42,420 bases of DNA from Gammaproteobacteria bacterium. Lineage in GTDB: Bacteria; Pseudomonadota; Gammaproteobacteria; Steroidobacterales; Woeseiaceae. The stretch's first letter is position 1; each line of letters begins with the position of its first letter. This document shows, piece by piece, positions 16,791-26,614 of the stretch. The DNA lies in the NCBI GenBank assembly GCA_009937445.1, contig JAACFM010000019.1, forward strand, positions 1-42,420. The letters are read 5' to 3'. The notes below the pieces were generated by a model that was not told where the DNA came from, did no database searches, and saw only the letters and a list, made by a program, of their open reading frames with translations. The position numbers and the translations under genes are program-made.

Positions 16791-17465
16791 ATGATGAAAA
16801 GCACACCCCATTTTGTATTAATAACCCTCATGTTCGCGGCATCTGCGGCCGTCGCTGCGCCTGCCTGGGTCACCGATGAATTCGAAGTCACATTACGTTC
16901 CGGTCCGAGTACCAGCAACGCCATTCAGCTGATGGTCCGTAGCGGAATGCAGCTGGAAGTGCTGGAACGGGACGCGGATTTGGGCTATTCGAGAGTGAGA
17001 ACGCCGGGCGGTACTGAGGGGTGGGTGTTAACTCGTTACCTCATGAACGAACGCAGTGCGCGCGAGCAATTGGAAACGCTGACAAGCGAGCTGACGAATG
17101 CGAATTCACGTGGCTCCTCACTCGGTTCTCAGCTGACGGCGATCAAGGCCGAATACGATTCCGCGAATAGCCGCATTGCAACGCTTGAGCGTGACAAGGC
17201 TGCGGTCGAAAAAGAACTCGCCGATATTCGCAGGACCGCAGCTAACGTTCTGGGTATCAATGAGCAAAACAGGTCTCTGATGGACCAATTGGCAACGGCG
17301 CAAATCCGGGCTGATACGCTTGAGCAGGAGAACCGTCAGCTCTCGAGCCAGACGACACGATACTGGTTCATGTCCGGCGGACTGCTGGTGGTCGTGGGCG
17401 TGATTCTTGGCCTTTGGCTGCCACGAATTCGATGGCAGCGGCGGTCGGGATATGATCGTTTCTGA
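16791..17465 (+). CDS. SH3-domain inner-membrane protein, YgiM/TIGR04211 type
   Basis: This 224-residue protein has a signal peptide (to AAVAA, about residue 23) and a bacterial SH3 domain (about 26-90, with VTLRSGPSTSNAI and GGTEGWVLTRYL). A long coiled coil (about 92-190) and one transmembrane helix (about 196-215) lead to a short basic tail. This is the domain order of the YgiM/TIGR04211 family, whose function in the envelope is unclear. A TTG 18 bases upstream is an alternative start. It is convergent with ppsA, six bases apart. Confidence 0.87.
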   Translation: MMKSTPHFVLITLMFAASAAVAAPAWVTDEFEVTLRSGPSTSNAIQLMVRSGMQLEVLERDADLGYSRVRTPGGTEGWVLTRYLMNERSAREQLETLTSELTNANSRGSSLGSQLTAIKAEYDSANSRIATLERDKAAVEKELADIRRTAANVLGINEQNRSLMDQLATAQIRADTLEQENRQLSSQTTRYWFMSGGLLVVVGVILGLWLPRIRWQRRSGYDRF

Positions 17466-17471
17466 TTAGCG

Positions 17472-19835
17472 TCAGACTTCTTCGCCGGCGAGGAACATCC
17501 ACGTCTCAACAACGGTGTCCGGATTAAGGGACATGCTTTCGATGCCCTGATCCAAAAGCCAACGCGCCAGATCCGGATGGTCCGAAGGACCTTGTCCGCA
17601 TATACCCACGTACTTATTCTGCGCCTTGCAAGCCGATATGGTCATGGCCAGCAACGCCTTCACGGCATCGTCTCGTTCGTCAAAGGTGTCGGCTACCAAG
17701 GCGGAATCCCGATCCAGACCGAGTGCAAGTTGCGTCATATCGTTTGACCCGATCGACATGCCATCAAAGTGCTCAAGGTACTGATCTGCGAGCAGGGCAT
17801 TGGTCGGGATTTCGGACATCATGATAACTTTCAAATCGTCTTTGCCGCGTTCCAGGCCATTTTCCGCCATCACCGCGAGGACATCTTTGGCCTGCTGTAC
17901 AGTGCGAACGAATGGGATCATGATTTGAACGTTCATTAGCCCCATCTCATTGCGAACGCGTTTCAGTGCCTCACACTCCAGATCGAAACACGGCCGGAAA
18001 CTTTCCGAGACGTATCTGGCCGCGCCGCGAAAACCGAGCATTGGATTCTCTTCGTCCGGCTCGTATTTGCTGCCGCCAATCAAGTTGGCGTATTCGTTGG
18101 ACTTGAAATCCGACATCCGAACAATGACAGGCTCCGGTGCGAAAGCTGCCGCGATAGTTGCTACGCCTTCCGCAAGCTTTTCGACAAAGAAACTCACCGG
18201 GTCAGCGTAGCCGGCCATCTGGTCGTCAACGGCGGCCCGTGTATTGTCATCAAGTGAGTCATACTCAAGCAGTGCCTGCGGATGAACGCCGATCATACGA
18301 TTGATAATGAACTCAAGACGCGCCAAACCAACGCCATGATTCGGGATACTGGCGAAATCGAAAGCGCGATCCGGATTTCCGACGTTCATCATGATCTTCA
18401 CAGGAATGTCGGGTAGCGAGTCGAGCTCAATCTGCGTTTGTTCGAACTTGAGATTGCCTTCATAGACAAATCCTTCATCGCCCTCCGCGCAGCTGACCGT
18501 CACCTCGGCCCCGTCCAGTATCTTCTCCGTTGCGTCACCACAGCCAACCACAGCCGGTATACCGAGTTCCCGGGCAATTATCGCTGCGTGGCATGTCCGT
18601 CCGCCACGGTTCGTTACAATGGCTGAGGCGCGCTTCATAACCGGTTCCCAATCCGGATCCGTCATGTCCGATACCAGAACATCGCCCGCTTGAACCCTTC
18701 CCATTTCAGCAGCGTTTTTGATGACGCGGGCTTTACCGGCGCCGATTTTCTGGCCGATGCTCCGGCCGGTCGTAATAACGGAGGAATGGGCTTTCAGCGT
18801 GTAGCGTTGAATGGTTCGGCCACTGCGACTTTGTACCGTTTCGGGTCTGGCCTGAAGGATGTAAAGCTTGCCATCGTTGCCATCTTTACCCCATTCAATG
18901 TCCATAGGGCGCTGATAGTGATTCTCAATGGTGACCGCCATCCGGGACAATTCCAATACGTCTTCGTCGCAGAGAGAGAATACGATGCGGTCGGATTGCT
19001 CAACATCGACCGTATCGACGGTCTTCCCAGGCTCCGGGTCATCACTGTAGACCATTTTGAGGGCTTTGCTGCCGAGATTTTTGCGCAAAATGGCCCGCTT
19101 TCCAGCGGCCAGGGCGGGTTTGTAGACATAGAATTCATCGGGATTTACGGCGCCCTGTACAACGGTCTCGCCCAGCCCATACGATGCGGTGACGAAGACG
19201 GCATCGCGAAAGCCGGATTCCGTATCGAGCGTAAATATGACGCCAGCCGACCCGATATCGCTCCGCACCATTGTTTGAATGCCGGCAGACAGTGCGACGA
19301 GGCTATGGTCAAACCCCTGATGCACGCGATAGGCGATAGCGCGGTCATTGAACAGGGACGCAAATACCTGATGCATCGCCTCGATTACGTTATCGAGGCC
19401 GCGAATATTAAGAAACGTTTCCTGCTGTCCGGCAAAAGATGCATCCGGAAGGTCCTCAGCTGTTGCTGATGACCGCACAGCAACCGTAATTTCGTTGCCG
19501 CCGCTCATTTCGTTCCAGGCGGTGACAATGTCGTCCATCAGCCGCTGTGGGAGCGGTGCCTCAAGTATCCAGCTCCGAATCTGGGCGCCGGCGGAAGTCA
19601 GTGCTTCGATGTCATCGACGTCCAGGCCGCCCAGCAGGCCATTGATTCGATCGTCCAGAGAATTGGCCTTCAGGAAGTCCCGGTAGGCGGCGGCAGTCGT
19701 CGCGAAACCGCCGGGAACAGTGACCCCCATATTGCTCAGGTTACTGATCATTTCCCCGAGAGATGCGTTCTTGCCACCAACAATTTCAACATCGTTCATT
19801 CCAAGCTCATTGAGCTTGATAACGTAAGGCTTCAA
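17472..19835 (-). CDS. ppsA: Phosphoenolpyruvate synthase
   Basis: This 787-residue enzyme converts pyruvate, ATP and water to PEP, AMP and phosphate in gluconeogenesis. The N-terminal ATP-grasp part has [12 protein letters not shown] (about 19-30) and [20 protein letters not shown]. The swivelling domain has the phospho-carrier His 416 in [21 protein letters not shown]. The C-terminal barrel has [16 protein letters not shown] and [10 protein letters not shown]. The length is normal. The start is TTG 19835, well placed after GGGAG. It is divergent from its predicted regulatory kinase by only 46 bases, so the two promoters must overlap. Confidence 0.97.
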   Translation of the reverse strand: MKPYVIKLNELGMNDVEIVGGKNASLGEMISNLSNMGVTVPGGFATTAAAYRDFLKANSLDDRINGLLGGLDVDDIEALTSAGAQIRSWILEAPLPQRLMDDIVTAWNEMSGGNEITVAVRSSATAEDLPDASFAGQQETFLNIRGLDNVIEAMHQVFASLFNDRAIAYRVHQGFDHSLVALSAGIQTMVRSDIGSAGVIFTLDTESGFRDAVFVTASYGLGETVVQGAVNPDEFYVYKPALAAGKRAILRKNLGSKALKMVYSDDPEPGKTVDTVDVEQSDRIVFSLCDEDVLELSRMAVTIENHYQRPMDIEWGKDGNDGKLYILQARPETVQSRSGRTIQRYTLKAHSSVITTGRSIGQKIGAGKARVIKNAAEMGRVQAGDVLVSDMTDPDWEPVMKRASAIVTNRGGRTCHAAIIARELGIPAVVGCGDATEKILDGAEVTVSCAEGDEGFVYEGNLKFEQTQIELDSLPDIPVKIMMNVGNPDRAFDFASIPNHGVGLARLEFIINRMIGVHPQALLEYDSLDDNTRAAVDDQMAGYADPVSFFVEKLAEGVATIAAAFAPEPVIVRMSDFKSNEYANLIGGSKYEPDEENPMLGFRGAARYVSESFRPCFDLECEALKRVRNEMGLMNVQIMIPFVRTVQQAKDVLAVMAENGLERGKDDLKVIMMSEIPTNALLADQYLEHFDGMSIGSNDMTQLALGLDRDSALVADTFDERDDAVKALLAMTISACKAQNKYVGICGQGPSDHPDLARWLLDQGIESMSLNPDTVVETWMFLAGEEV

Positions 19836-19881
19836 AATTTACTCCCTTGTTTTCCGCCGCAGGACATGGACAATCCAACGG

Positions 19882-20706
19882 ATGGTAGATCGCACTGTAT
19901 TCTTTCTCTCGGATCAGACCGGCGTCACGGCAGAAACGCTGGGACACAGTCTGATGACTCAGTTTTCGGCTAAGAAATTTCGGCACCTGACTTTGCCATT
20001 TATAGATACTGAAGACAAGGCAAGGGAAGCCGTCCGTACCATAAACGCGGTACAGGACGGAGGGGGGCCAAAGCCCATCGTTTTTTCGACCCTGGTTCAG
20101 GGTGAGTACAGGGCGATACTCAAGGAAGCGAATGGCCTGCACCTCGATATATTTGATGTGTTCCTTGAGCCGCTTGCCAGAGAGTTGGAAGAAGAACCGA
20201 ATTTCGAGCCGGGACGCGCGCACGGCATGAGCGATATCGATGCGTACATGAAACGTATCGAAGCAACGAACTTCGCTCTGGCGAATGACGATGGTGGTGT
20301 GAGTCGAAACTACGATGAAGCTGACGTTATTCTTGTTGGAGTTTCACGTTCCGGCAAGACGCCAACCTGTCTTTATCTAGCGCTGCAGTACGGCGTTTAT
20401 GCGGCCAACTATCCATTGACCGACGAGGAGTTCGAAAGTGGCGAGTTGCCTGAGTTCCTGATCAAGCAGAAGCAAAAATTATTTGGGCTCTCGATTGACC
20501 CGGAGAGACTGAGCCAGATTCGAAAAGAACGGCGCCCGATGGGCACGTATTCGTCGGTGCAACAGGTACGATTCGAGCTTCGGGAAACTGAAAAGCTATT
20601 TCGCCGATACGGGATTCCGAATGTGGACACGACGAAGTTTTCGATTGAAGAGATTTCGAGCAGAATCCTAGATAGTACAGGTGTTGAGCGAAGAGTACGA
20701 CCCTGA
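19882..20706 (+). CDS. ppsR: PEP synthase regulatory protein (bifunctional kinase/pyrophosphorylase, DUF299)
   Basis: This 274-residue PSRP is expected to inactivate PpsA by ADP-dependent threonine phosphorylation and reactivate it with phosphate. Signatures are FLSDQTGVTAETLGHSLM at the N-terminus, RAHGMSDIDAYMKRIEATNFALANDDG, the P-loop-like GVSRSGKTPTCLYLA (about 150-164) and the IPNVDTTKFSIEEISSRIL tail. The divergent pairing with ppsA matches the known functional link. DUF1249 follows 32 bases later. Confidence 0.95.
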   Translation: MVDRTVFFLSDQTGVTAETLGHSLMTQFSAKKFRHLTLPFIDTEDKAREAVRTINAVQDGGGPKPIVFSTLVQGEYRAILKEANGLHLDIFDVFLEPLARELEEEPNFEPGRAHGMSDIDAYMKRIEATNFALANDDGGVSRNYDEADVILVGVSRSGKTPTCLYLALQYGVYAANYPLTDEEFESGELPEFLIKQKQKLFGLSIDPERLSQIRKERRPMGTYSSVQQVRFELRETEKLFRRYGIPNVDTTKFSIEEISSRILDSTGVERRVRP

Positions 20707-20738
20707 TATTAAGTCCCACCTGCTGCTATATTGTCAGC

Positions 20739-21194
20739 ATGTTACTCGACTCTCAGCTGGTTCCAGAGACCGTCGTCCGACCAAAAAGCTTTGTCGGATT
20801 GATGTCCCTGTACGAGAGCAATTTTCTACGATTGCTCCGACTTATTCCGGAAATTGATCATGTCGACGGTTGCTTCCGTTCGCGGGTTGCCGGCGAGTGC
20901 GATCTGTACGTCGAAATTATCGAAACCAGCCGCTATACCGTGACTCTGTCGCTGACGTATCGGCTGGCGACAGACGAAGGTCTGTTTGTCGATCCGGACA
21001 TGATGGTTCGTGTTTACCTCGATGGTCGACAGGCAGAAGTGCTATCCATCGGCGAACAGCAGCGACATGCGGCCCTGAGGCGGCTTGTGTTCGAGCATCG
21101 TGAAGAGTTGGACCGCCGCTGGCGATACAATATTGTCCTCAATAAATGGCTTGAGTACCTCTCAGACCAGGGTCACCTGATCCTCGATCGCTAA
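20739..21194 (+). CDS. yqiB: DUF1249 (YqiB-like) protein
   Basis: This 151-residue cytoplasmic protein has SLYESNFLRLLRLIPEI near the start, then EIIETSRYTVTLSLTYRL and DPDMMVRVYLDGRQAEVL. It ends LNKWLEYLSDQGHLI, the pattern of DUF1249/YqiB. Function unknown. It lies downstream of ppsR and may share its transcript. A 6-bp hairpin (CCCTGT / ACAGGG) at 21198-21213 follows without a clear T-run. Confidence 0.85.
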   Translation: MLLDSQLVPETVVRPKSFVGLMSLYESNFLRLLRLIPEIDHVDGCFRSRVAGECDLYVEIIETSRYTVTLSLTYRLATDEGLFVDPDMMVRVYLDGRQAEVLSIGEQQRHAALRRLVFEHREELDRRWRYNIVLNKWLEYLSDQGHLILDR

Positions 21195-21330
21195 AATCCC
21201 TGTGCTAACAGGGTCAGTTGTCAAAACTGTCGATTTAGTCCGTGTTTCACAGTCAATCACTTGCCATTATTGGCACTTAATGAACGCCGGGCCAGTATTT
21301 GGCGATCTGGATTATATAACGAGGGTGACT

Positions 21331-22362
21331 GTGACGAGTCTTACGGGATTATTCAAAGCTGTACCGGAAGAGATGCAGAGCAACGATAAGTTGGTCGGCC
21401 TGTTCAGGAACCGTGCTGAGCTCAAGAAAGAGTTTGCGGCACAGCGCGATGAAAAGTACCAACTTCAGGATCGCATCAAGCAACGTGAGGGTGCGACCGC
21501 TCGGGTTCAGCAGAAGATGGACCACCTGGAGAACTTGCTCATGGATCGGGAGTGGGTGCATAACGTCGTCGCGTTCTACCAACTTCGCCGCCTCGCCGCG
21601 CACTGCAATGTAAAACTCGCGCGATTCTCAGAGCAGTTGAAACAGCAGCGTGAAGAACGTGCTTATAGGCAGGTGTTGGGCACATGGAATAAGTATCGGG
21701 ATGAGAAAGCAGCAAGCGTAGAGCGTGAAATAGGCAAACAGCGCCTGCGAACACAACTGTTAGAAGATCAATTGCAAAACGAACGACATAAGTTGACGTC
21801 GATGAACGGCGTTGCCAAGTTATTTGGGAAAAACGAAGTGGAGACAGAAATCGATGCGATCGCTGTTCGTATTGAACGGGGTCAGTCCAAAGAGAACGAC
21901 TTGATGCTTGCCCTGGAAAAGATCCAAAATCTAGATCTGCCGGAACAGGAAGGTCTGGATATAGCGACGAAACGTTCGATCAACTTCATGATCCTGGCGT
22001 TCGTTCAACACCTGTATCTCCATTTCGAAGAAGATGGTCTTGCCGCTATGGCGAAAGAGGCCAGTGAAAAAAGCGTGGGGGCTGTGAATTACGGGTCCAA
22101 GTACGAATGCGATGTCATCATCGGGAGAATCGAAAAGCGCTGGGGAGCAATGGAAAGCGTCACTGATTTTGCGGAGGTGTTAAAACGCCGCGCCAAGCTG
22201 ATTGCAGATCATGCGGTTTTCAGAAATGATGATGATGTGATTCCGGCATCTGGAACGGTAGCGACCGTATATGCGATCGATGCGGACGGGGTGGTGAAAG
22301 AGAGCGATGCCAACCTTCTGGGTGACAACTACTTTGGAGTCGCCAAGGTCTTGAGCCGCTAG
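21331..22362 (+). CDS. Coiled-coil protein, unknown function
   Basis: This 343-residue cytoplasmic protein has no signal peptide or membrane segment. Residues about 25-190 are strongly heptad-like and charged, with many Lys, Glu, Gln and Arg (KKEFAAQRDEKYQLQDRIKQ, HKLTSMNGVAKLFGKNEVETE). The last 150 residues look globular (SINFMILAFVQHLYLHFEEDG, YGSKYECDVIIGRIEKRWG). I do not recognise the family. The start chosen is GTG 21331 with GAGG six bases upstream; a TTG at 21202 would add about 43 atypical residues. The hairpin before it suggests its own transcript. It converges with the next gene, two bases apart. Confidence 0.75.
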   Translation: MTSLTGLFKAVPEEMQSNDKLVGLFRNRAELKKEFAAQRDEKYQLQDRIKQREGATARVQQKMDHLENLLMDREWVHNVVAFYQLRRLAAHCNVKLARFSEQLKQQREERAYRQVLGTWNKYRDEKAASVEREIGKQRLRTQLLEDQLQNERHKLTSMNGVAKLFGKNEVETEIDAIAVRIERGQSKENDLMLALEKIQNLDLPEQEGLDIATKRSINFMILAFVQHLYLHFEEDGLAAMAKEASEKSVGAVNYGSKYECDVIIGRIEKRWGAMESVTDFAEVLKRRAKLIADHAVFRNDDDVIPASGTVATVYAIDADGVVKESDANLLGDNYFGVAKVLSR

Positions 22363-22364
22363 GG

Positions 22365-22874
22365 CTAGATGTCTCGCCTGTACATCTGTTTTTTGTAACG
22401 CGCCAGTGCCTCATCGGATATTCCGGGAAGCTTGGTATTCATCCCTGAAACAGGCTCTTTACCCTTGTCGTCTCGCGTTTCTGCGCCGGGTTTCATTCCG
22501 GCCACCGGCGGTGTCAGAACGGTTCTGCTCAGAGCTGTGTCCGATGATTTAACCTCGGCGTTGTCGGCCTCAGCGAACGCGTCGCGAATTGCGGCTGCGG
22601 CGCGCGGCACCAGCAAATTGGTTGAAGATACGACTTCAATCTCGTCATTCGGTGTTTCGTCATCTACTGACGATATTGGTAGGTCGTGGCTGACTGCGGC
22701 TGTTATCAAAGCGTTGACAGCTACGTTCAATGTGGCTTCGTCCGCCTCGCTGCAGGGGATTCGACTGTTCTTTGCAGCGAGGGTCGGGGCGGCGAAAAGC
22801 ACGGCCAGCATAAACACCGCCGCTTTGTTAGCAAGCGTCTTGTCCATTTCCGGCGTTATTTGCCGATCAGCCAT
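22365..22874 (-). CDS. Small exported protein, unknown function
   Basis: This 169-residue product starts at ATG 22874 with GGAG six bases upstream. An N-terminal stretch of about 18 polar residues leads into the hydrophobic core AAVFMLAVLFAAPTLAA, a Sec signal. An internal ATG at 22847 would give a more usual signal length. The mature part is low-complexity, Ala/Ser/Asp-rich, with two Pro-rich stretches and a basic C-terminus (LARYKKQMYRRDI). No family recognised. It lies 66 bases downstream of the prc stop, with its own likely promoter. Confidence 0.7.
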   Translation of the reverse strand: MADRQITPEMDKTLANKAAVFMLAVLFAAPTLAAKNSRIPCSEADEATLNVAVNALITAAVSHDLPISSVDDETPNDEIEVVSSTNLLVPRAAAAIRDAFAEADNAEVKSSDTALSRTVLTPPVAGMKPGAETRDDKGKEPVSGMNTKLPGISDEALARYKKQMYRRDI

Positions 22875-22902
22875 GAGCTTCTCCGAGTTGGTGTTCTAGT
22901 TG

Positions 22903-22930
22903 AGTATAACACCTCGAAAGTGGCGCGCAA
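22903..22930 (-). promoter_or_regulatory. Likely promoter of the small exported protein
   Basis: On the minus strand TTGCGC (22930-22925) and TATACT (22908-22903) are separated by 16 bases. The expected start of transcription is about 22 bases before ATG 22874. Confidence 0.4.
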
Positions 22931-22940
22931 GTTCGTCTGA

Positions 22941-25100
22941 TTAGCGCAAAACCTGAGCCGTTTGCCCAGTGGTCGTATTGATCTCAAGCAACGTCGCCAT
23001 GTCGGTCACGATTTTTGCCGCCTGCTCGAGTTGTACGTCGGGAACGTCCTCATCGTCAATATCATCCAGACTTTCAATCAGCTCCAGGTGCAAGGCAGTG
23101 CGTCGTTCGTTCTCACGTTTCAGGGCATCAGCGAGTTGTTGTTCCCGTTTAGTTCGCCTGGTATCGACGTTCAATGAAACGGTCTTTTGATCACGAATTT
23201 CCTTGCTGGCCTGAATCCGGTCCATTTGATACTGATAGTTGGGATCATATTTCGAACGCTCGACATGGTTTGCTGTGAGCGACTCGATGGTCGTGCCCAG
23301 CGGCGTGCCAGCTGAGAACCGGGTTGTTTTGACGGTATCCCACGGCAGCGCGTTCTCTCTCGCGCTCTCACCAACGATCTCGGTATCGATATTGGATGGC
23401 AAAGATATATCGGGATAAACGCCGCGATGCTGCGTGCTGGCGCCGGTGACGCGATAATATTTGCCAATGGTCAGTGTCAGCTGGCCAAACCCTTTCTCAT
23501 CTTCACTGCGAAAATACTGATCAAGTGAGTAGAGGTTTTGTACTGTGCCCTTGCCAAATGTCTGCTGACCTATGATGACGCCACGAGCATAGTCCTGAAT
23601 TGCACCCGCGAAAATCTCCGAAGCAGAAGCGCTGAATCGATCAACCAATACTGCCAAAGGACCGTTGTAAGCGACACGAGAGACAGGATCGGGATCATCA
23701 AGTCGTTGCGGCGGGCTGCGATCGACGTCAATCGAGTTTCTTAGCTGAACGATAGGGCCGTTGTCGATAAACAGCCCGGAGAGGGCAGTGGCTTCGGTCA
23801 AATGACCACCGCCATTACCTCGCATATCGATGACCAGGCCATCAATGCCTTGTTCTTCAAGTTCACCAATGAGTCTTTTTACGTCTTTGGTAACGCTGGT
23901 GAAGTCGGTATCGCCGCTGTTAAGGGCGCGGTAGTCGCGATAGAAGCCAGGAACCTCGATCACGCCGATGGACCATTCGCGGCCCTCTCTGGGCACTTTG
24001 ATGATATCGCTTTTCGCCGCTTGTTCTTCCAGTTTAACCGCGCCGCGGGTTAACTCGATGATCTCTTTGGGGCTACCGGGAACGGCATTCGCTGGAATCA
24101 CCTGCAGTCGGACGACAGATTCTTTCGGACCTCTGATCAGGTCGACGACATCGTCGAGGCGCCAGCCAATGACATCGGTGAATTCACCGTCCGTCCCCTG
24201 AGAAACGGCGGTGATCCGGTCATCGCGTTTCAGTTTGCCGTCAAAATCGGCTGGTCCGCCGCGGATAATATTCACTATCCGGACGAAATCATCTTCCGTT
24301 TGCAAGGTCGCCCCGATTCCTACGTACGACAAACTCATTGCCATACGATATTCCTCGGCGTTTCTCGGCGAGAGGTAGCTTGAGTGAGGGTCAACAGCGT
24401 GAGCGAACATATTCATGAAGCGCTCAAATACGTCGTCGTTGTTGACCTGATTCATTCGTTTTATAAATCCCCGGTAACGTTTTGACAGGACTTCCTGCAC
24501 CTTCTCCCAAGGCTCATCTTCCAGAACCAGCGAAAGCGCATCGTTTACGACACGACCACGCCATATCGCATCGAGTTCCTTCGTGTCGGCAGCCCAGGGC
24601 TCCTCTGTTCTGTCAAATTGGTATTCTTCATTGCCGGTGAAGTCCGGCTCTGATTCAAGCTGCGAAAGTGCAAAGTTCAGTCGTTCGCGGACGCGAGTTT
24701 GATAAACCTCGAACATCTCGTAAACGGGATCGAGCGGTTTGCTCTTGACTATATCGTCGAGCTGGTAACGATAGCGCTCGAAGTATTCGATGTCGCTAGC
24801 GAGTAAATACATCCGATTCCTGTCGAGGTTCTTGATGTAGAAATCGAGTACTTTCGACGACAACTGGTCGTCAACGGCTACCTGGTTATAATGCGATTTC
24901 TGAATAAACTGTGCGACGAGTTCCGCGATATTCTCGTGCCGTTGTTCCGGAAAAAGAAGCTCAATCTCGTCAACATCCGAGGGGGTGTCAGCGGCGCTGT
25001 TGTCGCTGTTGCTCAGAGCGGGCAGGGACAGCACTGCCAGCAGTCCGATAGCAAGCCCACGGGTTCGGCGTTGTTCAAGAATCGTCAAAATTTTCTCCAT
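22941..25100 (-). CDS. prc: Tail-specific (carboxy-terminal processing) protease
   Basis: This 719-residue S41A periplasmic protease has an N-terminal signal (LAIGLLAVLSLPALS, about 15-30). The N-terminal helical domain runs to about 240. A PDZ domain at about 248-340 (YVGIGATLQTEDDFVRIVNIIRGGPAD) recognises C-terminal nonpolar residues. In the protease domain, Ser 492 (FSASASEIFAGAIQDYARG) and Lys 517 (TFGKGTVQ) form the Ser-Lys dyad with the usual 25-residue spacing. The helical tail has the DUF3340-like KREQQLADALKRENERR. Substrates usually include Spr/MepS-type hydrolases and misfolded proteins. It is divergent from the small membrane gene at 25232. Confidence 0.96.
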   Translation of the reverse strand: MEKILTILEQRRTRGLAIGLLAVLSLPALSNSDNSAADTPSDVDEIELLFPEQRHENIAELVAQFIQKSHYNQVAVDDQLSSKVLDFYIKNLDRNRMYLLASDIEYFERYRYQLDDIVKSKPLDPVYEMFEVYQTRVRERLNFALSQLESEPDFTGNEEYQFDRTEEPWAADTKELDAIWRGRVVNDALSLVLEDEPWEKVQEVLSKRYRGFIKRMNQVNNDDVFERFMNMFAHAVDPHSSYLSPRNAEEYRMAMSLSYVGIGATLQTEDDFVRIVNIIRGGPADFDGKLKRDDRITAVSQGTDGEFTDVIGWRLDDVVDLIRGPKESVVRLQVIPANAVPGSPKEIIELTRGAVKLEEQAAKSDIIKVPREGREWSIGVIEVPGFYRDYRALNSGDTDFTSVTKDVKRLIGELEEQGIDGLVIDMRGNGGGHLTEATALSGLFIDNGPIVQLRNSIDVDRSPPQRLDDPDPVSRVAYNGPLAVLVDRFSASASEIFAGAIQDYARGVIIGQQTFGKGTVQNLYSLDQYFRSEDEKGFGQLTLTIGKYYRVTGASTQHRGVYPDISLPSNIDTEIVGESARENALPWDTVKTTRFSAGTPLGTTIESLTANHVERSKYDPNYQYQMDRIQASKEIRDQKTVSLNVDTRRTKREQQLADALKRENERRTALHLELIESLDDIDDEDVPDVQLEQAAKIVTDMATLLEINTTTGQTAQVLR

Positions 25101-25159
25101 ATTTAGTCATTGACTGTTTTGTAATCGGTTCAATTCGGCTAGGCTAGTTCTCACGCGCC

Positions 25160-25187
25160 TTGCGATCAAGGGCGCATTCGTCATAAT
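25160..25187 (+). promoter_or_regulatory. Likely promoter of small membrane protein
   Basis: TTGCGA (25160-25165) and CATAAT (25182-25187) are separated by 16 bases, giving an expected leader of about 38 bases before GTG 25232. Confidence 0.4.
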
Positions 25188-25231
25188 TTTAGCAAACTTG
25201 CGGTTTTATTGGACCGTTATGGAAATTTCTA

Positions 25232-25516
25232 GTGCGCCCTCTAACCGCTGTCACGCTCATCCTCCTTGGTTCCTGCTTCGCCATCATGGTCAGCCTGGCC
25301 GCTGTAATTATCGTCGTTATGGTTCTCGGTGACGAGTATCCGCGTCTGCAGCGGGAATTTGATCCACTTCTTTCGAGTCTTGGCATCTTCGTTGTTATGA
25401 CAAGCATTTCGGCATTGAGTTTCTACGGACTTGTGAAAAAACATGTTGCCCGCTATTGGGGGCAAGCCGCAATGTGGACCGGTTTGTTGCTTACTAGCTG
25501 GTATTACTGGCCGTAA
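25232..25516 (+). CDS. Small membrane protein, three predicted helices
   Basis: This 94-residue protein is mainly hydrophobic. Predicted helices are at about 5-32 (LTAVTLILLGSCFAIMVSL and onward), 46-66 (LLSSLGIFVVMTSISALSFYG) and 75-93 (YWGQAAMWTGLLLTSWYYW). A charged DEYPRLQREFDP loop lies between the first two. No family recognised. The GTG start has a weak GGA upstream and a plausible promoter at 25160. It is the only plus-strand gene between prc and the long minus-strand cluster. Confidence 0.7.
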   Translation: MRPLTAVTLILLGSCFAIMVSLAAVIIVVMVLGDEYPRLQREFDPLLSSLGIFVVMTSISALSFYGLVKKHVARYWGQAAMWTGLLLTSWYYWP

Positions 25517-25530
25517 CATACTCGGTTGAT

Positions 25531-26073
25531 CTAGCTGGAAAATGGCGATTTTAGCGAGCGTTTGCGCCGCCGCCGCATCCTGGTTTGCAATTCTTTTCGT
25601 CGGTTATCCAACCAGCCTTCACGACTCGCTGTCGCAGACTGGCCCTGCTCCTGACGCAGTCGATCCCGATAATCGCAAAAATCTCGATAGGCTTCGATTT
25701 CATGCTTGAGTTCTCTGACGACGAGTTCGATCATTATTGCGTCGTCGAGGAAACCCAAGCCAGGAATATTGTCCGGTATCAGGTCTTCGGGTTCGGAAAA
25801 GTAGGCCAGCGCATTGAGCACGCGCGCGGCCTCCTGATGTGGTAGCCGCCATTCAATGTCGGAGATCATGCTGATCATAAGCCGCAGGTTCAACAGTCGG
25901 TCGACAATGAAACCAGGCGCTTTTGATTCCTCCATGTTTTTCAGCAGATTCTCTGCAGCCGCGACGATGTCTTCCGGTTCCAGCCGTGATGCAGCCTGAC
26001 GCGCTTCCTGCATGATCAACCGAAAGTGTTTGAGATCGTCTTCGTCTAGTTCGAACGAGATTCGCAATGACAA
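25531..26073 (-). CDS. DUF1232 (YkvA)-like protein
   Basis: This 180-residue product has a first half that is helical and charged (LDEDDLKHFRLIMQEAR, AAAENLLKNMEE). It then has LNALAYFSEPEDLIPDNIPGLGFLDDAIMIELVVRELKHE, a good match to the DUF1232/YkvA signature DliPD-ipg-G-lDD. The tail is strongly basic (RRKELQTRMRRRRKRSLK). DUF1232 members are usually small and membrane-associated; this one has no clear transmembrane segment. The start chosen is TTG 26073 with GGAG seven bases upstream. A longer open frame to 26247 overlaps the neighbouring gene and lacks a site. It is the last gene of the minus-strand cluster. Confidence 0.75.
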   Translation of the reverse strand: MSLRISFELDEDDLKHFRLIMQEARQAASRLEPEDIVAAAENLLKNMEESKAPGFIVDRLLNLRLMISMISDIEWRLPHQEAARVLNALAYFSEPEDLIPDNIPGLGFLDDAIMIELVVRELKHEIEAYRDFCDYRDRLRQEQGQSATASREGWLDNRRKELQTRMRRRRKRSLKSPFSS

Positions 26074-26143
26074 GCAATTGCTCCGCGAGATGGGGTAGAG
26101 CAGATTATCACGAACCAAATTGACAGGGTATGCGTGAAAGGAT

Positions 26144-26506
26144 TTACTTTCTGAATCGATTGTTCCAGTTGTTCGAGCGGTCAAATCCACCGGTATTGTA
26201 GGGGTCGATCCCCTTTTCATCTCCGAAGTCCACCAGTGAGTCATCAAGAATTTTCAGCGTTTCGTGCGTTCCGGTGTCCTCACGGACATATTTGTGCCGA
26301 ACGAACACGTTTTTGTTCGGTCCGCCGCTTTCAATGTGCCCCGACCGGAAGTCTTCTTCGAGCTGCAACTCTGCTGGGGGCTGCTGCTCGTTAGACTTCC
26401 TGGGACGGATAGCGGTATTAGCCCCTGTACGACTCAAAGTCACAGGTGGTGTCCATTCCTCTTCGGAATCCTTTCTGGTCAGCCAGGTTTTGAGTTTTTT
26501 AAACAT
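26144..26506 (-). CDS. Small charged protein, unknown function
   Basis: This 120-residue protein begins MFKKLKTWLTRKDSEEEW and is hydrophilic, Arg/Lys/Asp/Glu-rich and probably largely disordered. It has an ordered-looking centre (NVFVRHKYVREDTGTHETLKILDDSLVDF) and an Asn/Arg tail. No signal peptide or membrane helix; no family recognised. It has its own upstream region with a perfect CRP-like palindrome (26630-26645), about 125 bases before the ATG, so cAMP-type control is possible. Confidence 0.7.
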   Translation of the reverse strand: MFKKLKTWLTRKDSEEEWTPPVTLSRTGANTAIRPRKSNEQQPPAELQLEEDFRSGHIESGGPNKNVFVRHKYVREDTGTHETLKILDDSLVDFGDEKGIDPYNTGGFDRSNNWNNRFRK

Positions 26507-26614
26507 CGGTCAGTACAGCAGTACGGTAAACCCATTTAATTGACGAAAGCCGCTTCGAAAAACGTGCCAGCGCCACAAGCCCCTATTTTACAAATTGTGG
26601 AGCTGCCGGATGGG

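Noticed and set aside
18690-19469. 259-codon open frame antisense to ppsA
   Set aside because: Shadow of ppsA; ppsA motifs are continuous through the region.
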